A DNA stretch of 64,000 nt from JBFMEX01 sp040752215 (GTDB lineage: Bacteria > Pseudomonadota > Alphaproteobacteria > Rhizobiales > Hyphomicrobiaceae): contig JBFMEX010000033.1 in assembly GCA_040752215.1 (NCBI GenBank), positions 1 through 64,000 of the forward strand. The letters run 5' to 3'. The notes below the pieces were generated by a model. That model ran no database searches. It was not told the DNA's origin and was given only the letters and a program-made list of their open reading frames with translations. Made by a program: the position numbers and the translations under genes. Shown here piece after piece: positions 14,491 to 22,820 of the stretch (the stretch's first letter is position 1; each line of letters starts with the position of its first letter).

Positions 14491-15396
14491 ATGAGCCATT
14501 CGATTCGCCACCTGCGCCAGCTCGAAGAAGAGAGCATATATGTTCTGCGGGAGACCGCGGCCAGCTTCCGCAAGCCGGTGCTGCTCTACTCGATCGGCAA
14601 GGACTCCTCTGTCCTGCTGCACCTCGCCCTCAAGGCCTTCCACCCATCGAAGCCACCCTTTCCGCTCTTGCACGTCGACACGACGTGGAAATTCCGCGAG
14701 ATGATCGCCTTTCGCGACGAGACGGCGCGCCGCTACGGACTCGAGATGATCGTCCACGTCAACCCGGAAGGCCTCGCCAGGGGCATCTCTCCGATCACTC
14801 ACGGCAGCGCTGTCCACACCGACGTGATGAAGACGCAGGCGCTGCGTCAGGCGCTCGACGCGCTCGGCTTCGACGCCGCTATCGGCGGGGCCCGCCGCGA
14901 CGAGGAGAGATCGCGGGCCAAGGAGCGTATCTTCTCGCTGCGCAATGCCCAGCACCGCTGGGATCCGAAAAACCAGCGGCCCGAGCTGTGGCGGCTGTTC
15001 AACACGCGCTTGCAGCCCGGCGAAAGCATGCGCGTGTTTCCGCTCTCGAACTGGACCGAGATCGACGTGTGGCAATACGTCAAGCTCGAGCGCATCCCCA
15101 TTGTGCCGCTCTACTTCGCCAAGCGTCGTCCCGTGGTCGAGCGCGATGGTATGCTGATCATGGTCGATGACGACAGGCTGCCGCGCGCTCCCGGCGAGAC
15201 GCCGGTCATGCGCAGCGTGAGGTTCCGCACTCTCGGCTGCTACCCCCTCACCGGCGCCATCGAATCCACGGCGCAATCGCTCGACGAGATCATCGACGAG
15301 CTGGCCCTGTCCCGCAATTCGGAGCGGCAGGGCCGCGCCATTGACCGCGATGAGGCCGGGGCCATGGAGCGCAAGAAGCAGGAGGGCTATTTCTGA
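14491..15396 (+). CDS. cysD: Sulfate adenylyltransferase subunit 2
   Basis: A 301-residue ATP-sulfurylase small subunit, which makes APS from sulfate and ATP with CysN. It begins SHSIRHLRQLEEESIYVLRE, then the PP-loop LLYSIGKDSSVLLHL and FPLLHVDTTWKFREM. The frame is open from an ATG at 14461, but the ATG at 14491 matches the family N-terminus and gives the usual length of about 300. The stop overlaps the cysNC start by one base (TGATG). Confidence 0.95.
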   Translation: MSHSIRHLRQLEEESIYVLRETAASFRKPVLLYSIGKDSSVLLHLALKAFHPSKPPFPLLHVDTTWKFREMIAFRDETARRYGLEMIVHVNPEGLARGISPITHGSAVHTDVMKTQALRQALDALGFDAAIGGARRDEERSRAKERIFSLRNAQHRWDPKNQRPELWRLFNTRLQPGESMRVFPLSNWTEIDVWQYVKLERIPIVPLYFAKRRPVVERDGMLIMVDDDRLPRAPGETPVMRSVRFRTLGCYPLTGAIESTAQSLDEIIDELALSRNSERQGRAIDRDEAGAMERKKQEGYF

Positions 15397-17321
15397 TGCA
15401 GCGAAAGACGGATTGGTTTGCCGAAGCGGCGCTTACGCCCGCCGCCGCTGCGGCCATGCCGGCCGCCTGCCGCAACCTGCTGCGCTTTCTCACCTGTGGC
15501 AGCGTCGACGACGGCAAGAGCACGCTCATCGGCCGCCTGCTCTACGATTCCCGGCTCGTGCTCGACGACCAGATGGCGGCACTCTCGACCGACAGCAGGA
15601 ATCTGCGCGCGAGCGGTGGCGACATCGATTTTTCGCTCCTGGTCGATGGCCTGCAGGCCGAGCGTGAGCAGGGCATCACCATCGACGTCGCCTACCGCTA
15701 CTTCGCGACGCGGCGACGCAAGTTCATCGTCGCCGATACGCCGGGCCACGAGCAGTACACGCGCAACATGGTCACCGGCGCCAGCAATTGCGATCTGGCC
15801 GTGATCCTCGTCGATGCGCGCAAGGGGATCCTCACTCAGACGCGCCGCCACAGCATCATCGCCCACCTGCTCGGCATCCGCCACATCGTGCTGGCGGTCA
15901 ACAAGATGGACCTGGTCGGCCACGATGCGAGCCGATTCGAGGCCATCAGGGGAGCCTACCTCGCCTTTGCCGAGAGCATCGGTATCGACAATGTCGTCGC
16001 CATACCCGTCGTGGCCACGGGTGGCGACAACGTCCTGGAACGGGGCAAGGCCATGCCCTGGTATTCAGGGCCGACGCTGATGGAGCATCTGGAGACGGTC
16101 GAGGTCGCGCCTGCCGCGCTGGCGCGGTCGCTCAGGCTGCCGGTGCAGTGGGTCAACCGGGCGGAATCGGATTTCCGCGGTTTCTCGGGATCGTTGATCG
16201 CCGGCAAGGTGCGCATCGGCGATCCGGTCACCGTGCTGCCGTCGGCACGTGCCTCGAAGGTGGCGCGTATCGTCACGGCAGACGGTGATATCGCCGAGGC
16301 TGCGAACGGTGATGCGGTGACGCTGGTGCTCACGGACGAGGTGGACGTGAGCCGCGGCGATGTGATCGTGGCACCGGATGGCCGGCCCGAGGTGGCCGAT
16401 CAGGTCGCCGCCGACGTCGTCTGGATGGGCGACGAGCCGATGCTACCGGGTCGCCCCTACTGGGTCCGGTGCGGCACACAGACGGCCACGGCGACGGTCA
16501 CGGCGCTCAAGTACAAGCTCAATGTCGACAACCTCGACCATCTGGCCGGGCGCCAGCTCGAGCTCAACGAGATCGCGCTGTGCAATGTCTCGTTCTCGCG
16601 GCCGCTGGTGTTCGAGCCCTACGATGTCGATCGCGGCATGGGCAGCTTCATCCTCGTCGACCGCATCACCAACGCCACGGTGGCCGCTGGGCTGATCCGC
16701 TTCGGCCTGCGCCGCGCCACCAACGTGCACTGGCAGGCGCTAGCCATCGATCGCAAGGCCCGCGCGGCGCAGAAGCAGCAAAATCCGGCCTGCCTCTGGT
16801 TCACGGGCCTTTCCGGCTCCGGCAAGTCGACGATCGCCAATCTGCTCGAGAAGCGCCTGCACGCCGCGGGCAACCACACCTTCATTCTCGATGGCGACAA
16901 CGTTCGCCACGGGCTCAACAAGGATCTCGGCTTCACCGACGTCGACCGCGTGGAGAACATCCGGCGCGTGGGCGAGATGGCCAAGCTGATGACGGAAGCG
17001 GGGCTCATCGTGCTCGTCTCGTTCATCTCCCCCTTCCGCGAGGAGCGGCGCATGGCCCGCGACCTGTTCGGGGCAGGCGAGTTCCTGGAGCTCTTCGTCG
17101 ATGCGCCGCTCTCGACCTGCGAGGAGCGCGATCCCAAGGGTCTCTACAAGAAGGCACGCAAGGGGCTGATCACGAATTTCACCGGCATCGACTCGGCCTA
17201 CGAGCCGCCGGAGCACGCCGAGTTGCGTTTGGCGACGGTGGAGAAGACGGCCGAGGATCTGGTCGAAGACATCATCGCCGAACTGCGCCGCCGCGGCATC
17301 ATCGGCATCACTCACCAGTGA
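15396..17321 (+). CDS. cysNC: Bifunctional sulfate adenylyltransferase GTPase subunit/APS kinase
   Basis: A 641-residue fusion. Residues 1-450 are the EF-Tu-like CysN GTPase (GSVDDGKSTLIGRL P-loop, DTPGHEQYTRNM switch, NKMD). From about 455 onward is APS kinase (CysC) with GLSGSGKST near 470 and LDGDNVRHGLNKDLGF. It drives APS synthesis and also makes PAPS. Since CysH here looks APS-specific, the PAPS probably feeds sulfotransferases or other uses. The fused form is common in rhizobia and related bacteria. A 7-bp hairpin (CATCACT/AGTGATG) spans the stop but lacks a T-run. Confidence 0.95.
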   Translation: MQRKTDWFAEAALTPAAAAAMPAACRNLLRFLTCGSVDDGKSTLIGRLLYDSRLVLDDQMAALSTDSRNLRASGGDIDFSLLVDGLQAEREQGITIDVAYRYFATRRRKFIVADTPGHEQYTRNMVTGASNCDLAVILVDARKGILTQTRRHSIIAHLLGIRHIVLAVNKMDLVGHDASRFEAIRGAYLAFAESIGIDNVVAIPVVATGGDNVLERGKAMPWYSGPTLMEHLETVEVAPAALARSLRLPVQWVNRAESDFRGFSGSLIAGKVRIGDPVTVLPSARASKVARIVTADGDIAEAANGDAVTLVLTDEVDVSRGDVIVAPDGRPEVADQVAADVVWMGDEPMLPGRPYWVRCGTQTATATVTALKYKLNVDNLDHLAGRQLELNEIALCNVSFSRPLVFEPYDVDRGMGSFILVDRITNATVAAGLIRFGLRRATNVHWQALAIDRKARAAQKQQNPACLWFTGLSGSGKSTIANLLEKRLHAAGNHTFILDGDNVRHGLNKDLGFTDVDRVENIRRVGEMAKLMTEAGLIVLVSFISPFREERRMARDLFGAGEFLELFVDAPLSTCEERDPKGLYKKARKGLITNFTGIDSAYEPPEHAELRLATVEKTAEDLVEDIIAELRRRGIIGITHQ

Positions 17322-17527
17322 TGGATTGTCGAGAAGGGTTTCCCGTTTTCGATTTGGTCGAGCGTCGCGCGACAATCGGCTCCGTGTCCGCTGATCGGCA
17401 GGTCGGCAGAGCAGCCGAGGCGGACAGGCAACTCGGATCACCCTGCACCGATCGCAACGCCTCCCCAACCTTTTCGGCGGGCTAGCATATAGCCGGCGAG
17501 CAGAAGACTCGGCGCGCCGCAGCGCTC

Positions 17528-18001
17528 TCAGTGCAGCTCCTCACCAATCCGAAAGTGCGGCACGCCGACCATCAACCGGTGGAACTCGGTCTTCCTCAGG
17601 TGAACGAGCGTACAGTGGTCGCCGCCCTCGAAGTAGATGTCGTTCAACCCTTCGAGGTGATCGTCGAGCACGCTGGCCAAGCCGTAGGCGGCTCCCACCG
17701 GCGGAACCGAGCCGGGAGCGCAGTCGTTGAAGACCTCGGCAACCTCCTCCTCTGTCGCCAAGCTAACCGGTTGGCCGACCGCGCTGGCGAGCGCATTGAG
17801 CTGCACGCGACATGAGGCAGGTACGATCGCGAGGACATAGCCATTCTTGCGCTTGACCAGAACGCCCTTGGCGAGGCTCGTCTCGGAGATCGCGCCGGCG
17901 CGCGCGGTTGCGGCCGAGCTGCCGGTCCGCTCGTGTGTGGCGAGATCGTAGGACACGCCTCGCCTGTCGAGGAATTGTTCGACGGACTGTGCAATGGCCA
18001 T
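17528..18001 (-). CDS. YbaK/EbsC-type aminoacyl-tRNA deacylase
   Basis: A 157-residue protein with the YbaK/ProX editing-domain fold. It shows an N-terminal VEQFLDRRGVSYDLATHERT, the conserved Lys in LAKGVLVKRKNGYVLAIVPA, and GSVPPVGAAYGL near residue 100, the substrate-pocket loop. These enzymes hydrolyse mischarged tRNAs (for example Cys- or Ala-tRNAPro). The gene stands alone between two gaps of about 200-240 bp in which I see no genes. The substrate cannot be assigned from sequence alone. Confidence 0.85.
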   Translation of the reverse strand: MAIAQSVEQFLDRRGVSYDLATHERTGSSAATARAGAISETSLAKGVLVKRKNGYVLAIVPASCRVQLNALASAVGQPVSLATEEEVAEVFNDCAPGSVPPVGAAYGLASVLDDHLEGLNDIYFEGGDHCTLVHLRKTEFHRLMVGVPHFRIGEELH

Positions 18002-18240
18002 GGCTCTGCTCCTTCTTGCGGCGGTCGAGGTGGCCAGTCGAGGCAGCAGAGCAGATCAGTAGCAGCGCAGTCGCCGAGCGCTTCGGGCTCGCCCGGATGG
18101 CGTACCGGACGAAGCGCAGGGCGAGCGAGATATCCTGCTCGCCGCTTATTGGTTTCATGTAGCAAAGTGTATTTGTCGGAGCGATCGACCGCAACTGCAA
18201 CCTGCGTCGCGGGGCGCCTCGGGGGCGACCCGCTCCGGAC

Positions 18241-19359
18241 CTAGCGCGACTTCTCCAGATCCGCCTTCAACGCCGCCATGAAGCGCGCGCCCTCGCCGCC
18301 GGTGACGATGCGGTGATCGAACATGAGCGTCAGCGGCAGGGTGCGCCGCACCGCCGGCACCCCACCAACCGGGAGCACCTGCTCGCTCGAGCGGCCAACC
18401 CCGACGATGGCCACCTGCGGCGGCACAACGACGAGGTGCGCGAACCGGCCGCCGAGCATGCCGAAGTTGGACAGCGTGATCGTCGCGCCCCTGAGCTCCT
18501 CCGGCGGCACGATGCGCGCGCGAGCGTCCCTGCGCAGACGATCCAACCCGGCGCGCAGGTCGCTGGCCTCGCGCATGCCTACATTGCGCATCACCGGAAC
18601 GATAAGGCCGTCCTCGGTGTCGACCGCAATGCCAAGGTCGATACGCTCGAGCAGGCTGCGGGTGCCCGTTCCGCGGTCATAATGAGCGTTGAGGGCCGGC
18701 ACCGCACGACACGCCGCGGCGATGGCCCGAATGACACGGATGGAGATGTCCTCGCTTGATTGCCATTCACCGATGTCGGCCTCGTCCATGACGCCGGCCG
18801 GAACCACCTCGGCATGGGCCTTTTCCATCCGCCGAGCCATGGCACGACGCATGCCGCGCACGTCTGCGGGCTCGCCGCGACCCTCCATCGACCGTGCGGC
18901 GCGCTCGACGTCGGCCCTCGTGATCGTCCCGTCGGGGCCGCTCGCGGCAATCCCGGCGAGGTCGACCTCGAGCGTGTGGGCGAGAGCACGCACCGCTGGC
19001 GTGGCCCGGATCGCGCTGGTCTGCGTCCGGGTGGGAGGAGACAAAGCCTCTTCGGTTTCCGCCTCGGCGCGAGCGAGCTTGCCGACGACTGTGCCTGCAT
19101 CATCGCGTGGGGTCGCCTCGAGCTCCACCAGCGGGGCGCCGACCTTGACCACGTCGCCCTTGGTCCCGTGGAGCCGCGTAATGCGCCCGCTGAGCGGAGC
19201 CGGCACCTCGACGACGGCCTTGTCGGTCTCGACCGAGACCAGCGGCTGGTCGGCGACGACGTGATCGCCCTCGCAGACGTGCCAGGCCACGATCTCGGCA
19301 TCCTCCAGTCCTTCGCCGAGGTCTGGGAGGTGAAAGGTGTGCGTCGCGCTCGCAATCAC
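18241..19359 (-). CDS. bkdB: 2-oxoacid dehydrogenase E2 (dihydrolipoyl acyltransferase), probably branched-chain
   Basis: A 372-residue E2 with one lipoyl domain (Lys47 in VETDKAVVEVP), a peripheral subunit-binding segment (RATPAVRALAHTLEVDL, about 120-150) and a catalytic domain. The GTG at 19359 follows GAGG and begins right before the lipoyl domain. The ATG at 19416 would overlap the E1-beta gene by 47 bp and add residues unlike the family. The catalytic motif reads DHRIVTGGEG, with Thr where many E2s have Asp (HRxxDG). It is the last gene of an E1a-E1b-E2 operon, and no E3 lies nearby. Confidence 0.9.
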   Translation of the reverse strand: MIASATHTFHLPDLGEGLEDAEIVAWHVCEGDHVVADQPLVSVETDKAVVEVPAPLSGRITRLHGTKGDVVKVGAPLVELEATPRDDAGTVVGKLARAEAETEEALSPPTRTQTSAIRATPAVRALAHTLEVDLAGIAASGPDGTITRADVERAARSMEGRGEPADVRGMRRAMARRMEKAHAEVVPAGVMDEADIGEWQSSEDISIRVIRAIAAACRAVPALNAHYDRGTGTRSLLERIDLGIAVDTEDGLIVPVMRNVGMREASDLRAGLDRLRRDARARIVPPEELRGATITLSNFGMLGGRFAHLVVVPPQVAIVGVGRSSEQVLPVGGVPAVRRTLPLTLMFDHRIVTGGEGARFMAALKADLEKSR

Positions 19360-19369
19360 GGCCGCCCCC

Positions 19370-20341
19370 TCAAGAAAAGCTGGCAATCCGCTCGATGGTG
19401 GAGGCAATGCGCTCACGAGACGGCATATAGTGCTGCTCGAGCCGGGGCAGGGGCACGATGGTATCGTAGCCCGTCGTACGCGCGATCGGCGCCAGAAGGC
19501 TCGTCAGTCCTTTCTCTGCGATGAGCGCAGCGATCTCGGCGCCAAATCCGCCGGTGCGAGCGGCCTCGTGAACGACGACCGCGCGGCCGGTCTTGGCGAC
19601 CGACGCCAGGATCGTCTCCTCGTCGTAGGGCTTCAAGGTCGCAAGATCGACGACCTCGACACTGATGCCGTGCTCGTCGAGCGTGCGGGCGGCGGCCAGC
19701 GCCTCGCGAACCATTGCGCCCCACGTGATCACCGTGACGTCGCGGCCGGGACGCACGACGAAGGCGCGATCGAGCGGCAAGGCCCGGCCATCGTCGGTGA
19801 CGTCCTCCTTTAGCGACCGGTAGAGTCGGGTCGGCTCCAGGAAAACCACCGGATCTGGATCGCGGATGGCCGCGAGCAACAGGCCATAGGCCTTGGCCGG
19901 CGTGGAGGGGATCACGACCCGCAGACCTGGGATGTGGGCGAGCATCGCCTCCGTGCTCTCGCTGTGATGCTCGGGGGCGTGGATGCCGGCGCCAAATGGC
20001 GAGCGCAGCACCATCGGACACGACAGTCGGCCCTGAGTGCGCGTTCTCAATCGCGTGGCGTGGTTGACGAGCTGATCGATGCATGGGTAGAGGAAGCCCA
20101 TGAACTGGATCTCGCCGACGGGTTTGAGCCCCACCGCGGCCATGCCGACGCAGAGCCCGCCGATCAGCGCCTCCGAAAGCGGGGTGTCGATCACGCGCTC
20201 GGAGCCAAATCGCCGCTGAAGGCCGTCGGTGGCACGGAACACGCCACCGTTGACGCCGACATCCTCGCCGAGCACGACGACACTCGCATCCTCGCCCATC
20301 GCTCGGGCGAGAGCGGCATTGATCGCCTCGATCATCGTCAT
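19370..20341 (-). CDS. bkdA2: 2-oxoacid dehydrogenase E1 beta subunit, probably branched-chain
   Basis: A 323-residue transketolase-like E1 beta: TMIEAINAALARAM, then LGEDVGVNGGVFRATDGL, the PLSEALIGGLCVGMA segment and a C-terminal domain with DLATLKPYDEE. The open frame reaches back to 20677 only as a shadow of E1-alpha. The ATG at 20341 overlaps the E1-alpha stop region, and a GTG at 20350 is an alternative. With E1-alpha it decarboxylates branched-chain 2-oxoacids. That substrate is inferred from the leucine genes next door. Confidence 0.93.
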   Translation of the reverse strand: MTMIEAINAALARAMGEDASVVVLGEDVGVNGGVFRATDGLQRRFGSERVIDTPLSEALIGGLCVGMAAVGLKPVGEIQFMGFLYPCIDQLVNHATRLRTRTQGRLSCPMVLRSPFGAGIHAPEHHSESTEAMLAHIPGLRVVIPSTPAKAYGLLLAAIRDPDPVVFLEPTRLYRSLKEDVTDDGRALPLDRAFVVRPGRDVTVITWGAMVREALAAARTLDEHGISVEVVDLATLKPYDEETILASVAKTGRAVVVHEAARTGGFGAEIAALIAEKGLTSLLAPIARTTGYDTIVPLPRLEQHYMPSRERIASTIERIASFS

Positions 20342-20342
20342 C

Positions 20343-21446
20343 TCAGCCACCGCCAGCCTCCTCGAGCTCCCGACGCTGCGCCTGGTACGCGGCGGGCAGG
20401 GTCTTGTAGAGATGGCCGAACATGCTCGCAGGGGCGCGCGGCGCGAGCGCGAGATAGTGCTCGGCGGCGAGGTCCATGCGCGCCTGGACCTCGGCCAGCA
20501 ATTGCTCTTCCTGGAGCTTGGTCCAGACACCGGTGTCGACGAGGTAGCGTCGCAGGCGCGCGATCGGCTCGTTCTTCCATGCCGCTTGCACCTCCTCGTC
20601 GGAACGGTATCTGCGCGCATCGTCCGCAGTGGTGTGGTCACCGAGGCGGTAGGTGAGCGCCTCGATGCAGCTCGCACCCTCCCCGGCTCGAGCTCTTGCG
20701 ACCGCCTCGATCATCGAGGCGCGCACCGCAATCACGTCGTTGCCATCGACTTGCCAGGCGCGCACCCCCATGGCGAGCGCCTTCTGTGCCAGCGTGGGAG
20801 TGGCCGACTGAAGGCGCTCGGGCACCGAGATCGCCCAGCGGTTGTTTGAAACGACGAAGACGAGGGGAAGGCGATGGATGGCCGTGAAGTTGATCGCCTC
20901 GTGGACGTCGCCCTTCGACATCGCGCCGTCGCCGAGGACGCACACTGCGACGCGATCCTCACCGCGCAGCTTGAACGCATAGGCCGCGCCCGCGGCATGG
21001 GGGGCATGCGAGCCGACCGGGATCGAGATCGGGAAATCTCCGCGCGAGGCCTTGAAGTCGCTGCCCCTCTCGTCTCCACCCCAATAGGTCAGCAGCTCCT
21101 CCGGCGTCACCCCACGCCACATGAGGGCGCCATTCTCGCGGTAGGTCGGAAAGAGCACGTCGTCGCCGCGCATGGCGCTGGCAAGGCCGACCAGGACTGC
21201 CTCCTGGCCCAAGGCGACGGCATAAGTGCCGAGCCGCCCGGTGCGCTGCAGTGCAACGGCCTTCACGTCCAGCGCACGGATGGTGACCATGCCACGGTAG
21301 AGCTCGATCAGCAGCTTGGGGTCCGAGGCCGACGAAGGCAGCGGGGCCAGGACGTCGCCTTGCGGCGAGAGATAGGCTCGTCGCTCGATTGCCAGGCGCA
21401 CAACGATGGGCCAATCGGTGATCGCCGGCTGATCGCCACTTGCCAT
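20343..21446 (-). CDS. bkdA1: 2-oxoacid dehydrogenase E1 alpha subunit, probably branched-chain
   Basis: A 367-residue ThDP-dependent E1 alpha. The cofactor motif starts at Gly172 (GDGAMSKGD) and ends at Asn201-Asn202. PTYRENGALMWRG is the usual substrate-channel segment. A strong AAGGAG lies seven bases before the ATG. It is the first gene of E1a-E1b-E2. The divergent isovaleryl-CoA dehydrogenase lies 209 bp away, so the two catabolic operons probably share a control region at 21447-21655. Confidence 0.93.
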   Translation of the reverse strand: MASGDQPAITDWPIVVRLAIERRAYLSPQGDVLAPLPSSASDPKLLIELYRGMVTIRALDVKAVALQRTGRLGTYAVALGQEAVLVGLASAMRGDDVLFPTYRENGALMWRGVTPEELLTYWGGDERGSDFKASRGDFPISIPVGSHAPHAAGAAYAFKLRGEDRVAVCVLGDGAMSKGDVHEAINFTAIHRLPLVFVVSNNRWAISVPERLQSATPTLAQKALAMGVRAWQVDGNDVIAVRASMIEAVARARAGEGASCIEALTYRLGDHTTADDARRYRSDEEVQAAWKNEPIARLRRYLVDTGVWTKLQEEQLLAEVQARMDLAAEHYLALAPRAPASMFGHLYKTLPAAYQAQRRELEEAGGG

Positions 21447-21655
21447 GGGCGGGCTCCTTTCGACCTTGTCGAGACCGGGGGGAGCAAAGACCGGCGCCGC
21501 GACTATCCTATGGATGTGAGATTGGTGGCACCTGGCCCCTGTTCAAGCCTCGCATGGGTGTCGGGATTTGGCGAGCGGTCATGCTGCGCTGCGGCGATCT
21601 CGACCGATGTTCATCACGGTGCTGCGGGCGTATCGTGGCGCTCCAGGAGCGAGCC

Positions 21656-22819
21656 ATGTTCGATGCCGAGATGCAGTTCGGTCACGATGACGCTGTGGAG
21701 GCGGCTCGCGCAAGCGTTCGCCAGTTCGCGCAGCAAAAGATCGCCGGCCGCGCCGACGAGATCGATCGCAGCAACGAGTTCCCGCGCGATCTGTGGCCGG
21801 CCCTCGGTGCGCTCGGACTGCTCGGAATTACCGCCGATCCTGCCTACGGCGGCTCCGGGCTCGGCTACCTTGCGCATTGCCTTGTCATGGAGGAGCTGAG
21901 CCGCGCCTCGGGCTCGGTCGGGCTTTCCTATGGGGCGCACTCGAATCTGTGCGTCAACCAGCTCGACCGGCACGGGACCACGGCCCAGAAGGAGCGCTAT
22001 TTACCGAAGCTTTGCACGGGCGAGCATGTCGGTGCGTTGGCCATGTCCGAGCCCGAGGCCGGTTCCGACGTCGTCTCGATGCGGCTCTCTGCGGTCCGGC
22101 GCGGCGACACCTACGTGCTCAACGGCACCAAAATGTGGATCACCAACGGCCCCGATGCCGATACCTTCGTCGTCTACGCCAAGACCGATCCTGCCGCCGG
22201 CTCGCGCGGGATCACGGCATTCATCGTCGAGCGCGGCACCAAGGGCTTCTCGTCCGGCAAGAAGCTCGACAAGCTCGGTATGCGCGGCTCCAACACGTCA
22301 GAGCTCGTCTTCGCCGATTGCGAGGTGCCGGCGGGCAATGTTCTCGGTCGAGAGGGCGCCGGCGTGGAGGTCCTCATGTCGGGGCTCGATACCGAGCGGA
22401 TCGTGCTTGCAGGCGGTCCGCTCGGCATAATGGCGGCGGCGCTGGATGTGGTCATGCCATATGTCCGCCAACGCCGGCAGTTCGGTCAGGCGATCGGAGA
22501 GTTCGAGCTGATACAGGCCAAGCTTGCCGATATGTGGACGAGGCTCAACGCCAGCCGGGCCTACATCTATGCCGCGGCAGCCGCGCTCGATCGCGGCGTG
22601 GCGACACGGGCGGACGCCGCCGGATGCATCCTCTTTGCCGCCGAGAACGCGACGCAGAGCGCGCTCGACGCGATCCAGATCCTCGGCGGCAACGGCTACG
22701 TCAATGACTATCCGGCCGGGCGGCTGCTGCGCGACGCCAAGCTCTACGAGATCGGCGCCGGCACCAGCGAGATCAGGCGCATCCTGATCGCCCGCGAGCT
22801 GTTCGCGGGGACCGCCTGA
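21656..22819 (+). CDS. ivd: Isovaleryl-CoA dehydrogenase
   Basis: A 387-residue acyl-CoA dehydrogenase, the size of IVD. The FAD/acyl motifs ALAMSEPEAGSDV and KMWITNGPDAD are present. Glu247 in LMSGLDTERIVLAGGPLG is at the place of the catalytic Glu of IVD, which differs from most acyl-CoA dehydrogenases, and GAGTSEIRRILI is at the C-terminus. The ATG at 21656 has GGAG six bases upstream; the longer open frame from 21440 is non-coding. It oxidises isovaleryl-CoA in leucine breakdown and begins the liu-like operon. Confidence 0.93.
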   Translation: MFDAEMQFGHDDAVEAARASVRQFAQQKIAGRADEIDRSNEFPRDLWPALGALGLLGITADPAYGGSGLGYLAHCLVMEELSRASGSVGLSYGAHSNLCVNQLDRHGTTAQKERYLPKLCTGEHVGALAMSEPEAGSDVVSMRLSAVRRGDTYVLNGTKMWITNGPDADTFVVYAKTDPAAGSRGITAFIVERGTKGFSSGKKLDKLGMRGSNTSELVFADCEVPAGNVLGREGAGVEVLMSGLDTERIVLAGGPLGIMAAALDVVMPYVRQRRQFGQAIGEFELIQAKLADMWTRLNASRAYIYAAAAALDRGVATRADAAGCILFAAENATQSALDAIQILGGNGYVNDYPAGRLLRDAKLYEIGAGTSEIRRILIARELFAGTA

Positions 22820-22820
22820 C

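Noticed and set aside
13702..15276. 524-codon minus-strand frame opposite cysH/cysD
   Set aside because: It is a shadow in GC-rich DNA; the plus-strand frames match known enzymes with all motifs.
17306..17323. Terminator at the end of cysNC
   Set aside because: The 7-bp hairpin overlaps the stop codon and has no T-run, so it was not listed as a terminator.
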